Assembly: GCF_001045465.1 (NCBI RefSeq)
Contig: NZ_LFND01000005.1
Coordinates: 310,001-374,000, forward strand
DNA length: 64,000 bases
Source: Chryseobacterium angstadtii
GTDB lineage: Bacteria > Bacteroidota > Bacteroidia > Flavobacteriales > Weeksellaceae
Direction of reading: 5' to 3'
Shown here piece by piece: positions 25,379 to 35,533 of the stretch (within the stretch, counting starts at the first letter, position 1; every line of letters starts with the position of its first letter). The notes beneath the pieces were generated by a model. The model did not search any database, was not told the origin of the DNA, and saw only the letters and a program-made list of their open reading frames with translations. A program made the position numbers and the translations under genes.

Positions 25379-26962
25379 ATGTCACCCAACTGCAAACAAC
25401 TTATTGATTTAAAAAATCACCTTACAAATACGTATATGAACAACAATCAAATGCCAGCCGGAGAGATCCTGGAAGGCTCCTTACCTCACATTTCGGGGAA
25501 TTTTGGAAATATTTTTCATTCTGATAATTATGATCATTATCGCACCGCTGTAGAAGATACTTTAGACCTTGTCGGAAAATTTCTTCACAGAAATGTTAAA
25601 CCTTTCAGCGGAATAGAAGCTAAAGAAATGAAAGGTATGGTAGAGCAGATAGACCTTAATCAAAAACTATCTTCATACCAGGAACTTCTTCAGGAAGTAG
25701 ATACTATATATGTAAAGCATGCCACAGCTTTTCACCTTCCTCAATATGTGGCACACCTTAACTGTCCTATCGTAATTCCTGCACTGGCCGGAGAGATCCT
25801 TGTAAGTGCTATCAACTCTTCTCAGGATACTTATGACCAGAGTGCCGGAGGAACCTTTATGGAAAGAAAGCTGATCGATTGGACAGCTGCACAATTAGGA
25901 TACAGCGCAGAAACAAGCGACGGTGTTTTCACGGCAGGCGGATCGCAGAGTAATCTGATGGGACTCGTGATGATGCGCGACTGCTTTTCTCAGAAAAGAT
26001 ACAGCCACAATATCAAACTGGATGGGCTTCCTCCGCAGGCAGGGAGATTCAGAATCTTTGTTTCGGATAAATCTCACTTCAGTAATTTAAAGAATGCCTC
26101 TATCATGGGATTAGGCGAAAAATGCATCGTTAAAGTTCCTACAGATGAAAGATTCTGCATAGACATTGCGCTGCTTAAAAAATACATTAAAAGAGAAGAA
26201 CAGATGGGGAATATCCCTATCGGAATCGTAGCAACTGCCGGAACTACAGACTTTGGAAATGTAGATCCTCTGGAAGATATAGCCAATATTGCAGAACAGT
26301 ACAATATCTGGATGCATGTGGATGCCGCTTACGGATGTGCTTTGCTGTTAAGCGAAAAATACCGTCATCTTCTGAACGGTATAGAAAGAGCAGACTCGGT
26401 AACGATAGATTACCACAAATCTTTCTTCCAGCCCATCAGCAGCAGTGCTTTCATCGTTAAAAATAAAAGGGAACTAAGAATCCTGAAACACCACGCAGAT
26501 TACCTGAATCCTGCAGAAATGGATGAAGAAGAAATTCCTGCACAGATCAACAAATCCATTATACAGAGTACCCGAAGATTTGATGCTTTGAAACTTTGGT
26601 TTACGTTAAGAATGATGGGGAAAGAGCAACTCGCAGAATACACAGATACGGTGATAGACCTTACCAAAGATGTTGCGTCTATGATTACTGAAAATCCTGA
26701 CTTTGAACTGCTTTCGGATACAGATCTGAGCGTTCTGGTTTTCCGTTATATCAGAACCGATATTGAAGACCTGAATGCTTTGAACCAATATATCAAAATG
26801 AAGCTTTTCTACAGCGGGGAAGTTCTGGTAGCAAGTACAAAAGTGGATGGTAATTTCTACCTGAAATTTACCTTCCTGAATCCAATCACGACGACAGAAG
26901 ACGTTCACCAAATTTTAAACAAAATAAAATCACATGGAGAAGACTTTGGTACAAACCAGTAA
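25379..26962 (+). CDS. PLP-dependent decarboxylase (lysine/diaminobutyrate decarboxylase type)
   Basis: 527 residues of the group II decarboxylase family (glutamate, DOPA, 2,4-diaminobutyrate and siderophore lysine decarboxylases). PLP features: GVFTAGGSQSNLMGL, the phosphate/ring site GTTDFGNVDPLEDI, the Asp in HVDAAYG and the Schiff-base Lys in IDYHKSFFQPIS. It is the first gene of the siderophore operon and would make cadaverine or 3-hydroxycadaverine from lysine or hydroxylysine. The start is uncertain: in-frame ATG codons also occur at 25436 and 25454. It overlaps the next gene by 29 bases. Confidence 0.88.
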   Translation: MSPNCKQLIDLKNHLTNTYMNNNQMPAGEILEGSLPHISGNFGNIFHSDNYDHYRTAVEDTLDLVGKFLHRNVKPFSGIEAKEMKGMVEQIDLNQKLSSYQELLQEVDTIYVKHATAFHLPQYVAHLNCPIVIPALAGEILVSAINSSQDTYDQSAGGTFMERKLIDWTAAQLGYSAETSDGVFTAGGSQSNLMGLVMMRDCFSQKRYSHNIKLDGLPPQAGRFRIFVSDKSHFSNLKNASIMGLGEKCIVKVPTDERFCIDIALLKKYIKREEQMGNIPIGIVATAGTTDFGNVDPLEDIANIAEQYNIWMHVDAAYGCALLLSEKYRHLLNGIERADSVTIDYHKSFFQPISSSAFIVKNKRELRILKHHADYLNPAEMDEEEIPAQINKSIIQSTRRFDALKLWFTLRMMGKEQLAEYTDTVIDLTKDVASMITENPDFELLSDTDLSVLVFRYIRTDIEDLNALNQYIKMKLFYSGEVLVASTKVDGNFYLKFTFLNPITTTEDVHQILNKIKSHGEDFGTNQ

Positions 26963-29360
26963 TCTTACAGAAAAAGCACAGGAAATTACAGTCCGGATCC
27001 TGCTGAACGGAATGCTCCGCGAACTTGGAAACGGAAAATTTTATCAGGGAGTTCCGAAATACGATACACTTACCGCTCAGGCTTTGGAAAAAAATACGTC
27101 TCCATTGCACATAAGATTTGAGTTAAAGAAAAGTGAAGTCTTTTTATTCGCTCCGGTTTCTTACCGTTCCGAAAGTACTTTTCATAACTATGGAGACTCT
27201 TTATGGGTGGTGGACCATAAAAACCAAAAAGTGGAGGAAGCAGATGTTGATCAGTTGACAGCATTAGTGTACCGCGAGCTTTCAGAACAATTCAGTGAAA
27301 AAGGCTTAAATCTTTTTACCAAAAGAATCCACAGCAGCCTTAGAAACCTGGAAATGATCATGGAAGAAGGTTTACAGGAAAAAGATGCCTTAACCTATTC
27401 TTTCCTGGAATCTGAGCAGCAGCTTCCGGTGGGCCATAATCTCCATCCTTTTACAAAAGCAAGAATGGGCTTCTCAAGAGAAGAACAGCTTCTTTACGGG
27501 CCTGAATTCAACCAAGGAATTCAGCTGGAGTATTTTCTGGTTCATAAAAACAATGTTCAGGAAAATTCAGTTTTGGAACAGCCGTACAGCGAGTTTCTGA
27601 AGAGTATGGTTTCCTTACCGGAAGATCTTGAACATCAGTTTCTCAAAGAAAGTGAAAAACTTTCTGATTTTTATGTAGTTCCGTGTCATCCGTGGGAAGC
27701 TACCTATCTTTTGTCTATCAAAGAAGGCGCGGAAATGATTAAAGACCGCAGTTTAATCCGCATCGGTGCTTTTGGAGAAGAATTTTATTCAACATCTTCC
27801 ATCAGAAGTATGTACAGCCAAGATATTCCGTGGATGCCTAAGTTTTCTTTAAATGTTCTTTTAACAGGATCTATAAGAATCAATACGGAGAAGGATCTGG
27901 CAAGAGGCTATGCATCCGCTTTATGGCGTAAACATGCTGGAACGGCATTTGAAAAAGATTTCAGCCAGTTTAAACTGCTTCTGGAGCCTGTAACATTGGG
28001 CGTTTATCATCAGGATAAAAATATCGAAAGCCTTAATCTGCTGATCCGTGAAAATCCGTTCCAGCCGGAAGACAAAATACTTCTATTGGCAAGACTGTGT
28101 CAGGACGAACCTGCAGACGGGAAAAACTTTATACAGAAATTCTTTACGGAAGTTTCCGAAAAGCTGGGAACAAGCCCGGAAGAAGCAGTTACCAGCTGGT
28201 TTGCAAAATATATTCAATTATTAATTACTCCTTTAAACCATTTATACAGCCGTTACGGAATGGCTCCTGAGGCTCATCAGCAGAACCTTCTTATTCAGCT
28301 GGACGATCAGTTGCTGCCGCAGACGCTGTTTGTAAGAGATGCACAGGGCTATTTATTAAGAGAAAGCGCAAGAGAACAATATACAGGCCTTTCAAAGGAT
28401 TATCCTGAAATTGAGGACCTTTTCATCAGAGATGAGCGCCTTCTGGATATTATCTCTTATCATGTGCTGGTAAGCAATATTTCTGCACTGGTTGCGTCAT
28501 TAGGAAAGACAGGATGGGTAAAAGAGAGAACATTGATCAACATCCTGCACAACGAATTCGAACAGATTCATCAGGAAACCCCTTCGGACTTTACGCGTTA
28601 TGCACTTAAAAACCGTTATTGGGGCACTAAGACAAACTTTAAGGCAGTAGCTAACGAGATTGATGGAATTACCAGTGCCGGAGCTATTTCTTATGCTAAA
28701 GTTCCGAATCTTCTTCACCTGTATTATTTCTCAGATCAGCTGATTCATCCGAAAGGACAAGAAATCTTCTTTCAAAGGTATTTCCAGAAAGATGATGTTA
28801 CCGTGACAATGAGACCAATAAACCTTGATGAAGATCTTGAGATGCTTCATGAATGGTTCAACCGTGAACATGCTGTAAAGATCTGGCAGATGAACTGGCC
28901 GATTGATGAGCTGGAAACGTATTACCGTCTGATGCTTCCAGGGGATGAAGCTCACAGTTATATCGTAATGAGCAACGGCGAGCCTACGTGTAATATTGAG
29001 ATATACTGGCCATGCAGAGATATTGTAGGAGATTACTATGATGTGCTGCCAACCGATTACGGAACCCACCAGTTTATAGCACCTACAGATCCGAAGAAAA
29101 AATACGTTTCACCTTCCACACAATCTATGGTAGACTATGTTTTTGGCCAGCCCGAGGTTGGTAAAATGGTAGGGGAAGGCTCTGTAGATTCTCTGGCTTC
29201 TATGATGAACAAAGCCCATGTAGGCTTCAAGGTAGATAAAGTCATTGAAATGCCGCACAAAAAAGCCAATCTGAACTTCTGCTACAGAGAATGGTATTGG
29301 GAAAAATTCCCACAGAACAAAGACGTACAATTCACCGTAAAAATTACTGAACATGAATAA
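26934..29360 (+). CDS. NIS siderophore synthetase (IucA/IucC) fused to a C-terminal GNAT acyltransferase
   Basis: 808 residues, two domains. Residues about 1-615 form an IucA/IucC synthetase that couples citrate or a dicarboxylate to an amine with ATP: LHPFTKARMGFS, VVPCHPWEATYLL, TSSIRSMY and the FhuF-like helical C-lobe. Residues about 620-808 are an IucB/RhbD-like acyltransferase (VTMRPINLDEDLEMLHEWFN, then WPCRDIVGDYYDVLPTDYG) that acylates a hydroxylamine. Fusing the two steps is unusual in this order. It overlaps the decarboxylase by 29 bases and the N-hydroxylase by 8, so the operon is tightly coupled. Confidence 0.9.
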   Translation: MEKTLVQTSNLTEKAQEITVRILLNGMLRELGNGKFYQGVPKYDTLTAQALEKNTSPLHIRFELKKSEVFLFAPVSYRSESTFHNYGDSLWVVDHKNQKVEEADVDQLTALVYRELSEQFSEKGLNLFTKRIHSSLRNLEMIMEEGLQEKDALTYSFLESEQQLPVGHNLHPFTKARMGFSREEQLLYGPEFNQGIQLEYFLVHKNNVQENSVLEQPYSEFLKSMVSLPEDLEHQFLKESEKLSDFYVVPCHPWEATYLLSIKEGAEMIKDRSLIRIGAFGEEFYSTSSIRSMYSQDIPWMPKFSLNVLLTGSIRINTEKDLARGYASALWRKHAGTAFEKDFSQFKLLLEPVTLGVYHQDKNIESLNLLIRENPFQPEDKILLLARLCQDEPADGKNFIQKFFTEVSEKLGTSPEEAVTSWFAKYIQLLITPLNHLYSRYGMAPEAHQQNLLIQLDDQLLPQTLFVRDAQGYLLRESAREQYTGLSKDYPEIEDLFIRDERLLDIISYHVLVSNISALVASLGKTGWVKERTLINILHNEFEQIHQETPSDFTRYALKNRYWGTKTNFKAVANEIDGITSAGAISYAKVPNLLHLYYFSDQLIHPKGQEIFFQRYFQKDDVTVTMRPINLDEDLEMLHEWFNREHAVKIWQMNWPIDELETYYRLMLPGDEAHSYIVMSNGEPTCNIEIYWPCRDIVGDYYDVLPTDYGTHQFIAPTDPKKKYVSPSTQSMVDYVFGQPEVGKMVGEGSVDSLASMMNKAHVGFKVDKVIEMPHKKANLNFCYREWYWEKFPQNKDVQFTVKITEHE

Positions 29361-30669
29361 TGAAACCATATATAATGTGATCGGAATAGGTATCGGTCCT
29401 TTTAATTTAGGGCTGGCTGCCTTATCCAATCCTATTTCTGAATTAAAAACACTTTTCCTTGACCAGAGAGATGGTTTCGACTGGCATCCGGGATTAATGA
29501 TTGACCATGTAACGCTTCAGACACCATTTTTGTGCGACTGCGTATCTATGGCAGATCCTACCAATCCTTTAAGTCTTCTGAATTATCTGAAAGAAACAAA
29601 CAGGCTGTATAAATTCTTTATCAGAGAAGATTTTTTCATCCCTCGTAAAGAATACAACCGTTACTGCCAATGGGTGGTAAGCCAGCTGCCACAGTGCCGT
29701 TTTTCCACTCAGGTTGTAGATATCGTGTATGAAGACGGATTATATCTGATTACAACGGTTCACACCAAAACTAAGGAAACGGAAGTATTTAAAACAGAAA
29801 GACTGATTCTGGGAACAGGAACACAGCCTCACATTCCTTCGTTTATTCCGAAAGAAGATTCACGTATCCTTCACACAAGTTCATACCTGTACCGAAAGGA
29901 AGAACTTTTGGCTCAGGGTAAAAAAATTGCGGTGATTGGTTCAGGACAGAGTGCGGCTGAGGTTTTCTATGATTTGCTACAGAGCCGTGACGAAAATACA
30001 CACTTAGGCTGGTATTCACGTCCGGACCGTTTCTTCCCGATGGAATATTCAAAGCTGACGCTGGAACTTACTTCCCCTGATTACGTAGATTATTTCTACA
30101 GCAGAGGGGAAGAGGCAAGGAAAATCATTTTAAGCAAACAGCAGGCTCAGTTTAAAGGAATCAATTATGACCTCATCAACCAGATCTATGATTTCATCTA
30201 TGACCTGAATATTGATAATGCAGATCCGAAACTGACCATTGTTCCAAACAGCCAGCTGGATAGAGTAGACAACAGCAGCCCGGGCCATTTAACTCTCGAA
30301 TTCACGCAATTAGAGCAAGAAGTTCCTTACGAGCAGGAAGCGGATTATCTGGTGGTAGGAACAGGATACCGTTATCATGAACCTGCTTTCCTGAAGAATA
30401 TCCAGTCCAGGATTAAGAGAGATTCCAGCGGATTATTTGCGGTTAACAGAAATTATTCAATAGACCATAATGGCGGCGAAATCTATGTGCTTCACGCAGA
30501 AGTGCACACGCACAGCTATATTTCTACCGATCTTGGAATGGCGGCTTACCGTAATTCTTATATCATCAATGATATTCTTGGAAGAGAATACTATCACATT
30601 GAAAAGAAAATAGCGTTCCAGGATTTTGATGTAGAAAAACATGCGGCTATGCCAACGGTCAAAATATAA
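29353..30669 (+). CDS. L-lysine/diamine N6-hydroxylase (SidA/IucD/PvdA family)
   Basis: 438 residues, flavin-dependent N-monooxygenase. The FAD site is GIGIGPFNLGLAAL near the N-terminus, the NADPH site is IAVIGSGQSAAEVFYDLL, and the C-terminal ATGY-type motif reads VVGTGYRYHEP. It hydroxylates the terminal amino group of lysine or cadaverine-type diamines, giving the hydroxamate precursor. The start overlaps the fusion gene by 8 bases and the next synthetase begins 6 bases after the stop. Confidence 0.93.
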   Translation: MNNETIYNVIGIGIGPFNLGLAALSNPISELKTLFLDQRDGFDWHPGLMIDHVTLQTPFLCDCVSMADPTNPLSLLNYLKETNRLYKFFIREDFFIPRKEYNRYCQWVVSQLPQCRFSTQVVDIVYEDGLYLITTVHTKTKETEVFKTERLILGTGTQPHIPSFIPKEDSRILHTSSYLYRKEELLAQGKKIAVIGSGQSAAEVFYDLLQSRDENTHLGWYSRPDRFFPMEYSKLTLELTSPDYVDYFYSRGEEARKIILSKQQAQFKGINYDLINQIYDFIYDLNIDNADPKLTIVPNSQLDRVDNSSPGHLTLEFTQLEQEVPYEQEADYLVVGTGYRYHEPAFLKNIQSRIKRDSSGLFAVNRNYSIDHNGGEIYVLHAEVHTHSYISTDLGMAAYRNSYIINDILGREYYHIEKKIAFQDFDVEKHAAMPTVKI

Positions 30670-30675
30670 GTAACA

Positions 30676-32493
30676 ATGAACACCCATTTAAAAAATAATA
30701 CAATCAGCCAGGAAATCTGGCTGCAGGCCAACAGAGATCTTATGGCCAAAACCATTGCAGAACTGATGCATGAGGAAAGGCTGAAGCCAATAGCCGTGTT
30801 TGAAGATGAAGCAGGGTTTACCGTCTTTAAACTTGAAACCGGATTTGAAAATATTGAATATGGTTTCCGCGGACAGGAAAGAATGATGGATTACTGGTAT
30901 ATTGATAAAGACAGTATCGTGAAAACAGAGAACGGTGTACAAACCTCAACGCTGAACATTCCTCAGTTCTTCCTTGAAATGCAGACCGTATTCGATCTGG
31001 ATGCCAATACGCTGGCAAGATATACCGAAGAACTGCACCATACTTTATACTGTGATGCTTTGATTTTATCGAGAGGTGTAAAGTCTTCAAAAGAGCTTGC
31101 GTCCAGCAATTACCAGACGGTAGAGCATCAGATGACGGGTCATCCCTGGGTGATCGTGAATAAAAGCAGATTAGGATTTTCTCCTACAGACCTGCAGACT
31201 TTCGCTCCGGAAGCGGGAGAAACGTTGAAAGTTTTATGGCTGGCTGCTCATAAAGACAGATCTGCTTTCCAGTCGCTGGAGCATATTGCTCAGGAAAAAT
31301 TTTACCGTTCCGAGATTGGAGACGAATTGTATCAGGAATTTCAGCAGAAGCTGATCGGTATTGGTAAATCTGTTCAGGATTATAATTTAATTCCGGTGCA
31401 TCCGTGGCAGTGGGAACACAAGCTGAAGATCCATTTTACAGGCGATATTGCATCCGGTATCTTAATACTTTTAGGAGAAGGAAATGATATCTATAGCCCA
31501 CAGCAAAGCATCAGGACTTTGTTCAATACAGATCATCCTGAGAAAAGATATTTGAAAACGGCAGTTTCTATTTTAAGTACAGGAAACATCAGAGGACTTT
31601 CACCTAAGCAGATGAAAATTGCTCCGGCTATTACAGACTGGGTGAAAGGGCTGATCAAAGATGATGCTTATCTGGAAACAAAAGAAACAATATTTCTGGG
31701 AGAGGAAGCTGCTATTGCTTATCTGCACCCTCAGTACAGTGCGATTGCAGGAGTTCCTTATCAGTACAATGAATTTTTGGGAGCTTTATGGCGCGAAAGT
31801 GCCTGCAAATATTTAAAAGAAGATGAAGAAATGTTCACCATGGCTTCTCTGCTTTTTGTGGATCAAAACGGAGTTCCTTTGGTACAGGCTTTTGCAGAAC
31901 AGGCAGGAATCAGCATTCAACAGTGGATTACAGACTATCTTGATGCTTATCTTACACCGCTGCTTCATATTTATTACACCCATTCCCTTTGTGTGACTCC
32001 TCACGGAGAAAACATCATGGTGGTATTGAAAAACGGAATGCCTCAGAGAATCGTCATTAAAGATTTTGTAGATGATATCGTACTGACCACAGAAGCAAGG
32101 GAAAAACTTCCTGATCATCTGGCAGACGGGCTGATTCAGTCTTCCAACAAGGAAAATGTACCTCTGTCTATTCTTTTGGGCGTTTTTGATGCATTCTTCA
32201 GGTATTTGTCTAATGTTTTGCATACCTATTCCAACTTTCCGGAAGAAACATTCTGGACGCTTGTTCATGAGTGCATAGAGAATTACAAAAATCAGAACCC
32301 TCATCTGAATGAGCGCTACGAAAAGTATGATCTCTATATTCCAACGTTCAAAAGATTTTACATCAACAGCCTGCGTTTGAAAAATAATGGCTACAGCGAA
32401 AACAAAGCATTTGCTATTCCTAAAAAGGATGGAGCTCTGCCAAATCCGCTGTACCAGATCGCCAATAAAAACTCTGTAGCAACAACGGTATGA
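30676..32493 (+). CDS. NIS siderophore synthetase (IucA/IucC family)
   Basis: 605 residues, a second, stand-alone NIS synthetase. Conserved parts: GHPWVIVNKSRLGFSPTDL, IPVHPWQWEHKL, SPQQSIRTLFN, and the C-terminal FhuF-like domain with TPHGENIMVVLKNGMPQRIVIKDFVDD that carries ATP-site residues. Two different synthetases imply two condensation steps, for example stepwise amidation of both terminal carboxyls of citrate. It overlaps the MATE gene by 4 bases (ATGA). Confidence 0.93.
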   Translation: MNTHLKNNTISQEIWLQANRDLMAKTIAELMHEERLKPIAVFEDEAGFTVFKLETGFENIEYGFRGQERMMDYWYIDKDSIVKTENGVQTSTLNIPQFFLEMQTVFDLDANTLARYTEELHHTLYCDALILSRGVKSSKELASSNYQTVEHQMTGHPWVIVNKSRLGFSPTDLQTFAPEAGETLKVLWLAAHKDRSAFQSLEHIAQEKFYRSEIGDELYQEFQQKLIGIGKSVQDYNLIPVHPWQWEHKLKIHFTGDIASGILILLGEGNDIYSPQQSIRTLFNTDHPEKRYLKTAVSILSTGNIRGLSPKQMKIAPAITDWVKGLIKDDAYLETKETIFLGEEAAIAYLHPQYSAIAGVPYQYNEFLGALWRESACKYLKEDEEMFTMASLLFVDQNGVPLVQAFAEQAGISIQQWITDYLDAYLTPLLHIYYTHSLCVTPHGENIMVVLKNGMPQRIVIKDFVDDIVLTTEAREKLPDHLADGLIQSSNKENVPLSILLGVFDAFFRYLSNVLHTYSNFPEETFWTLVHECIENYKNQNPHLNERYEKYDLYIPTFKRFYINSLRLKNNGYSENKAFAIPKKDGALPNPLYQIANKNSVATTV

Positions 32494-33893
32494 GGAAGTT
32501 TCTGCATCTTGTAAAAGAAGGCTCTGTATTTGCGTACGGAGCCCTGGCGGGAAAAAAAGTAGAACTTACATCCGGTAGCATCAACCGTTCTATCTTCAGC
32601 CTCGCCATTCCTATGGTGATGGAGCTGGTGATGGAGTCTGTTTTTGTCAGTATCAATCTTTTAATTATTGCCAGACTGGGAGATAAAGTTCTGGGTCTTG
32701 TAGGAATTGCAGACAACTATATCAATTTTGCCAATGCCATTGCGATTGGATTAGGTATAGCAGCAGCAACACTTACGGCAAGAAGAGCAGGTGAAAAAGA
32801 TCAGGAAGGCATGAGCCGTACCGCCCATTACATTATATTGCTGGCAGCAGCTTTTGCTTTGTTGATTGGAGGTTTGTCATGTCTTTTTGCCGGTGAAATC
32901 ATCAGTTTCCTCGGATTCAATACCAATACGGTAAGTCAGGGACTGTCATTTTCACAGCTGGTCTTTTTAAGCATAGGGCTGGTGATCCTTCGTCTTTCCA
33001 TCAATGGATTGTTCAGAGGAGCCGGAGATGCAGATCTTGCCATGAAATCACTGTGGCTGTGCCATATATCAAGTATGGTCTTTGCGGTGATTCTTGTGTT
33101 CGGTCTTGGTTTTATTCCTGCTTACGGATTAATGGGGTTGGCTTATGCTACTGTATTATCCAGATTATTAGCGGTTTTATACCAGTTCTTTATTCTTCTT
33201 ACAGGCAAAACCAGTGTCAATATCCTGACAAAATTCCATGTAGATCTTCCTTTGCTGAAGAAAATCATGAGAATTGCTCTGGGAGGTCTGGTACAGTACA
33301 TTGTTCCTGCTTCCAGCTGGCTGATTATGGTTAAGATTATAGCCACTTTCGGGACTACAGCGCTTGCAGGATACATTATTGCTCAGAGAATTGCTTCTGT
33401 AGCAACGATGCCTGCCTGGGGAATAGGAAATGCTGCAGGAGTTCTTACAGGTCAGAATTTAGGAGCCGGAAACCCGGACCGCGCAGAAAAAACAGTGTGG
33501 CGGGCAGGAGGAATTAATATGACCTATCTGGTAGCGGTTGCTATATTCTGGCAGTTTGCCGCCGAATATGTGGTGACTTTCTTCACTAAAGAAGCAGAAG
33601 TAGCCCGGTATGCCGTACAGTATATCCATGTGGTATCTATGGCGTATCTCTTACTGGGCTTTACAATGGTAATCAGCCGTGCACTGAATGCGGCCGGTAA
33701 TATTATGCAGGTGACCCTGCTGTACATGATCATGTTCTACGTCATTCAGCTTCCGTTGGCTTATTTCCTCGGAGTAAGGCTTCAGTGGGAACTGAAAGGA
33801 ATCTTTACGGCTATAGTTTCTTCGGAAATTGTACTGGCTGTATTGTTCTTAATGATCTTCAAAAATGGTAAATGGAAAACTATAAAAATTTAA
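32490..33893 (+). CDS. MATE family exporter, probable siderophore export
   Basis: 467 residues, about 12 membrane segments. Two MATE repeats are seen, starting at SGSINRSIFSLAIPMVMELVMESVF and at KIMRIALGGLVQYIVPASSW, with the inter-repeat loop and the VLTGQNLGAGNPDRAEKTVWR motif typical of the family. It is translationally coupled to the upstream NIS synthetase, so export of the finished siderophore is the natural role. The usual exporters of NIS siderophores are MFS proteins, so a MATE is less common here. A 2-base gap precedes the ACP gene. Confidence 0.87.
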   Translation: MRKFLHLVKEGSVFAYGALAGKKVELTSGSINRSIFSLAIPMVMELVMESVFVSINLLIIARLGDKVLGLVGIADNYINFANAIAIGLGIAAATLTARRAGEKDQEGMSRTAHYIILLAAAFALLIGGLSCLFAGEIISFLGFNTNTVSQGLSFSQLVFLSIGLVILRLSINGLFRGAGDADLAMKSLWLCHISSMVFAVILVFGLGFIPAYGLMGLAYATVLSRLLAVLYQFFILLTGKTSVNILTKFHVDLPLLKKIMRIALGGLVQYIVPASSWLIMVKIIATFGTTALAGYIIAQRIASVATMPAWGIGNAAGVLTGQNLGAGNPDRAEKTVWRAGGINMTYLVAVAIFWQFAAEYVVTFFTKEAEVARYAVQYIHVVSMAYLLLGFTMVISRALNAAGNIMQVTLLYMIMFYVIQLPLAYFLGVRLQWELKGIFTAIVSSEIVLAVLFLMIFKNGKWKTIKI

Positions 33894-33894
33894 A

Positions 33895-34140
33895 ATGCAC
33901 ACAACAGACGAATTTTATGAAATTATCGCATCAGCAATTGCTGTAAAGAAAGAACTGGTAGACGAAAACCTGACGTATCAGGAAATCCCTGAATGGGATT
34001 CTATGTCGCACCTTCTTATTGTAGAAGCTCTGGAGCAGTTTTATCAGGTAAAGTTTGACTTTAATGACATCCTTGAAATGGGAACCGTCGGAAAGATCCG
34101 CGAAAAAATGAAAAAATACGATGTACTCGTAGAAAACTAA
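33895..34140 (+). CDS. Acyl carrier protein
   Basis: 81 residues, single phosphopantetheine-binding domain. The attachment Ser is residue 36 in EWDSMSHLLIVEAL, in the normal position, and the downstream helix FDFNDILEMGTVGKI matches ACPs. It needs a phosphopantetheinyl transferase encoded elsewhere. It lies 2 bases after the MATE gene and 5 bases before an AMP-ligase, so it is probably charged by that ligase and passes an acyl group to a siderophore intermediate. Confidence 0.88.
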   Translation: MHTTDEFYEIIASAIAVKKELVDENLTYQEIPEWDSMSHLLIVEALEQFYQVKFDFNDILEMGTVGKIREKMKKYDVLVEN

Positions 34141-34144
34141 GTAT

Positions 34145-35533
34145 ATGAAAATTTTAGAAAATGTAATTGCCAACAAGAACTTGTTGTTTACAGATGCTTC
34201 CAGCGGTGCCACCACACCGATTGGAACGCTGTACCGGTCTTTAGGCCTCAATCCTGTAGAAAAAGGATTGATCTTTTTGTACAATGACAATCAGCTGCCC
34301 AGCATTGAGGTGCTCCTCAATTTTTATGGAACGGCTCATGCCATTGCTGTTTTAGGACAGAAACTGCATCCGGAATTTAAAGAACGTCTGGAAGCTGAAT
34401 ACCGTCCCAAATACATCTTCGATCCATCAAGAGAAGAAGTTCAGGGATATGTTTTGAAGGAATTTTCCGACAGTGTGAAAATCTTTGCTAAGGAGAATTA
34501 CCAGCCGGAAGTCACTATTGATCCTGAAATCAAGATCCTTTTAAGTACTTCCGGCACCACCGGAGTTCCGAAGCTGGTGAAACTTTCAGATGAAAACCTT
34601 TATCAGAATGCGGTAAGCATCCTTCAGTACATGCCCATTGAAGCATCTGATGTAGTCCCGTTAAACGTACCGATTAATTTCGTGTACGGTTTTTCTATTT
34701 TTACGACCAACTGTATGCGGGCGGGAAGAATAGTCTGCACGGATAAAGACATTATGCAGAAAGCCTTCTGGGACGAAATGGAAGAATATGGCTACAGCAC
34801 GCTGGGAGGCGTTCCGTATCTGTATGAAAACCTGAACAGAATCGGGTTCTTCAGAAAAAACAGCAACAGTCTCAGATATATGACGCACACAGGAGGTGTG
34901 ATTAATGCTGAGCTGAGAAAAACCATTTTCAACTACTGTCATGAATTTGAAAAACAGTTCTTTGCCCAGTACGGTCAGACAGAAGCCGGCGGAAGAATGG
35001 CTTATCTTACCACAGACGGACTTCTTGAAGAAGAAACATCTATCGGGACCCCTGTACATGGGGGAACATTCCAGATAGACCCGGAAACGGATGAACTTCT
35101 TTTCTTACATTCAAGCATCAGCGGAGGTTATGCCAACAAGCTTGAAGATCTGTCTACTTACGAACAGCCCAGACTTCTTCATACGGGAGACACCGGAAGA
35201 AAAGGACAGAACGGACTGTATTACATTACAGGAAGAATCAAAAGAATCATGAAGCTTTTCGGAATCCGTCTCAATCTGGATGAGGTAGAGTTTATTCTTA
35301 AAAATGAACTGGACGGCAATACGGTGGTGTGTCTGAACGGCAATGATAAGAAGATCATTGTTCTTTATGACAACCTCGGGATTGATCCCCAAACCATTAC
35401 CGAAATCATTAAAAACAAGCTTCGCATCAATCCGCAGTACGTACGCACCGAACACATAGAGTCATTCCCATTATCACAAAACGGCAAAATCAACTACCCA
35501 CTGCTACAAAATTTACAGCATGAAAATATTTAA
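34145..35533 (+). CDS. AMP-dependent acyl-activating ligase
   Basis: 462 residues of the ANL superfamily. The ATP P-loop STSGTTGVPK is at 134-143, the adenine motif is QYGQTEAGGRM, the LHTGDTG motif contacts ribose, and the A10 Lys is in SQNGKINYPLL. It is shorter than fatty acyl-CoA ligases and resembles ligases that load a small acid onto a separate carrier protein. With the adjacent ACP it probably activates the acyl group (dicarboxylate such as fumarate, or a fatty acid) of the siderophore. The acid cannot be read from sequence. It overlaps the TonB receptor gene by 14 bases. Confidence 0.85.
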   Translation: MKILENVIANKNLLFTDASSGATTPIGTLYRSLGLNPVEKGLIFLYNDNQLPSIEVLLNFYGTAHAIAVLGQKLHPEFKERLEAEYRPKYIFDPSREEVQGYVLKEFSDSVKIFAKENYQPEVTIDPEIKILLSTSGTTGVPKLVKLSDENLYQNAVSILQYMPIEASDVVPLNVPINFVYGFSIFTTNCMRAGRIVCTDKDIMQKAFWDEMEEYGYSTLGGVPYLYENLNRIGFFRKNSNSLRYMTHTGGVINAELRKTIFNYCHEFEKQFFAQYGQTEAGGRMAYLTTDGLLEEETSIGTPVHGGTFQIDPETDELLFLHSSISGGYANKLEDLSTYEQPRLLHTGDTGRKGQNGLYYITGRIKRIMKLFGIRLNLDEVEFILKNELDGNTVVCLNGNDKKIIVLYDNLGIDPQTITEIIKNKLRINPQYVRTEHIESFPLSQNGKINYPLLQNLQHENI

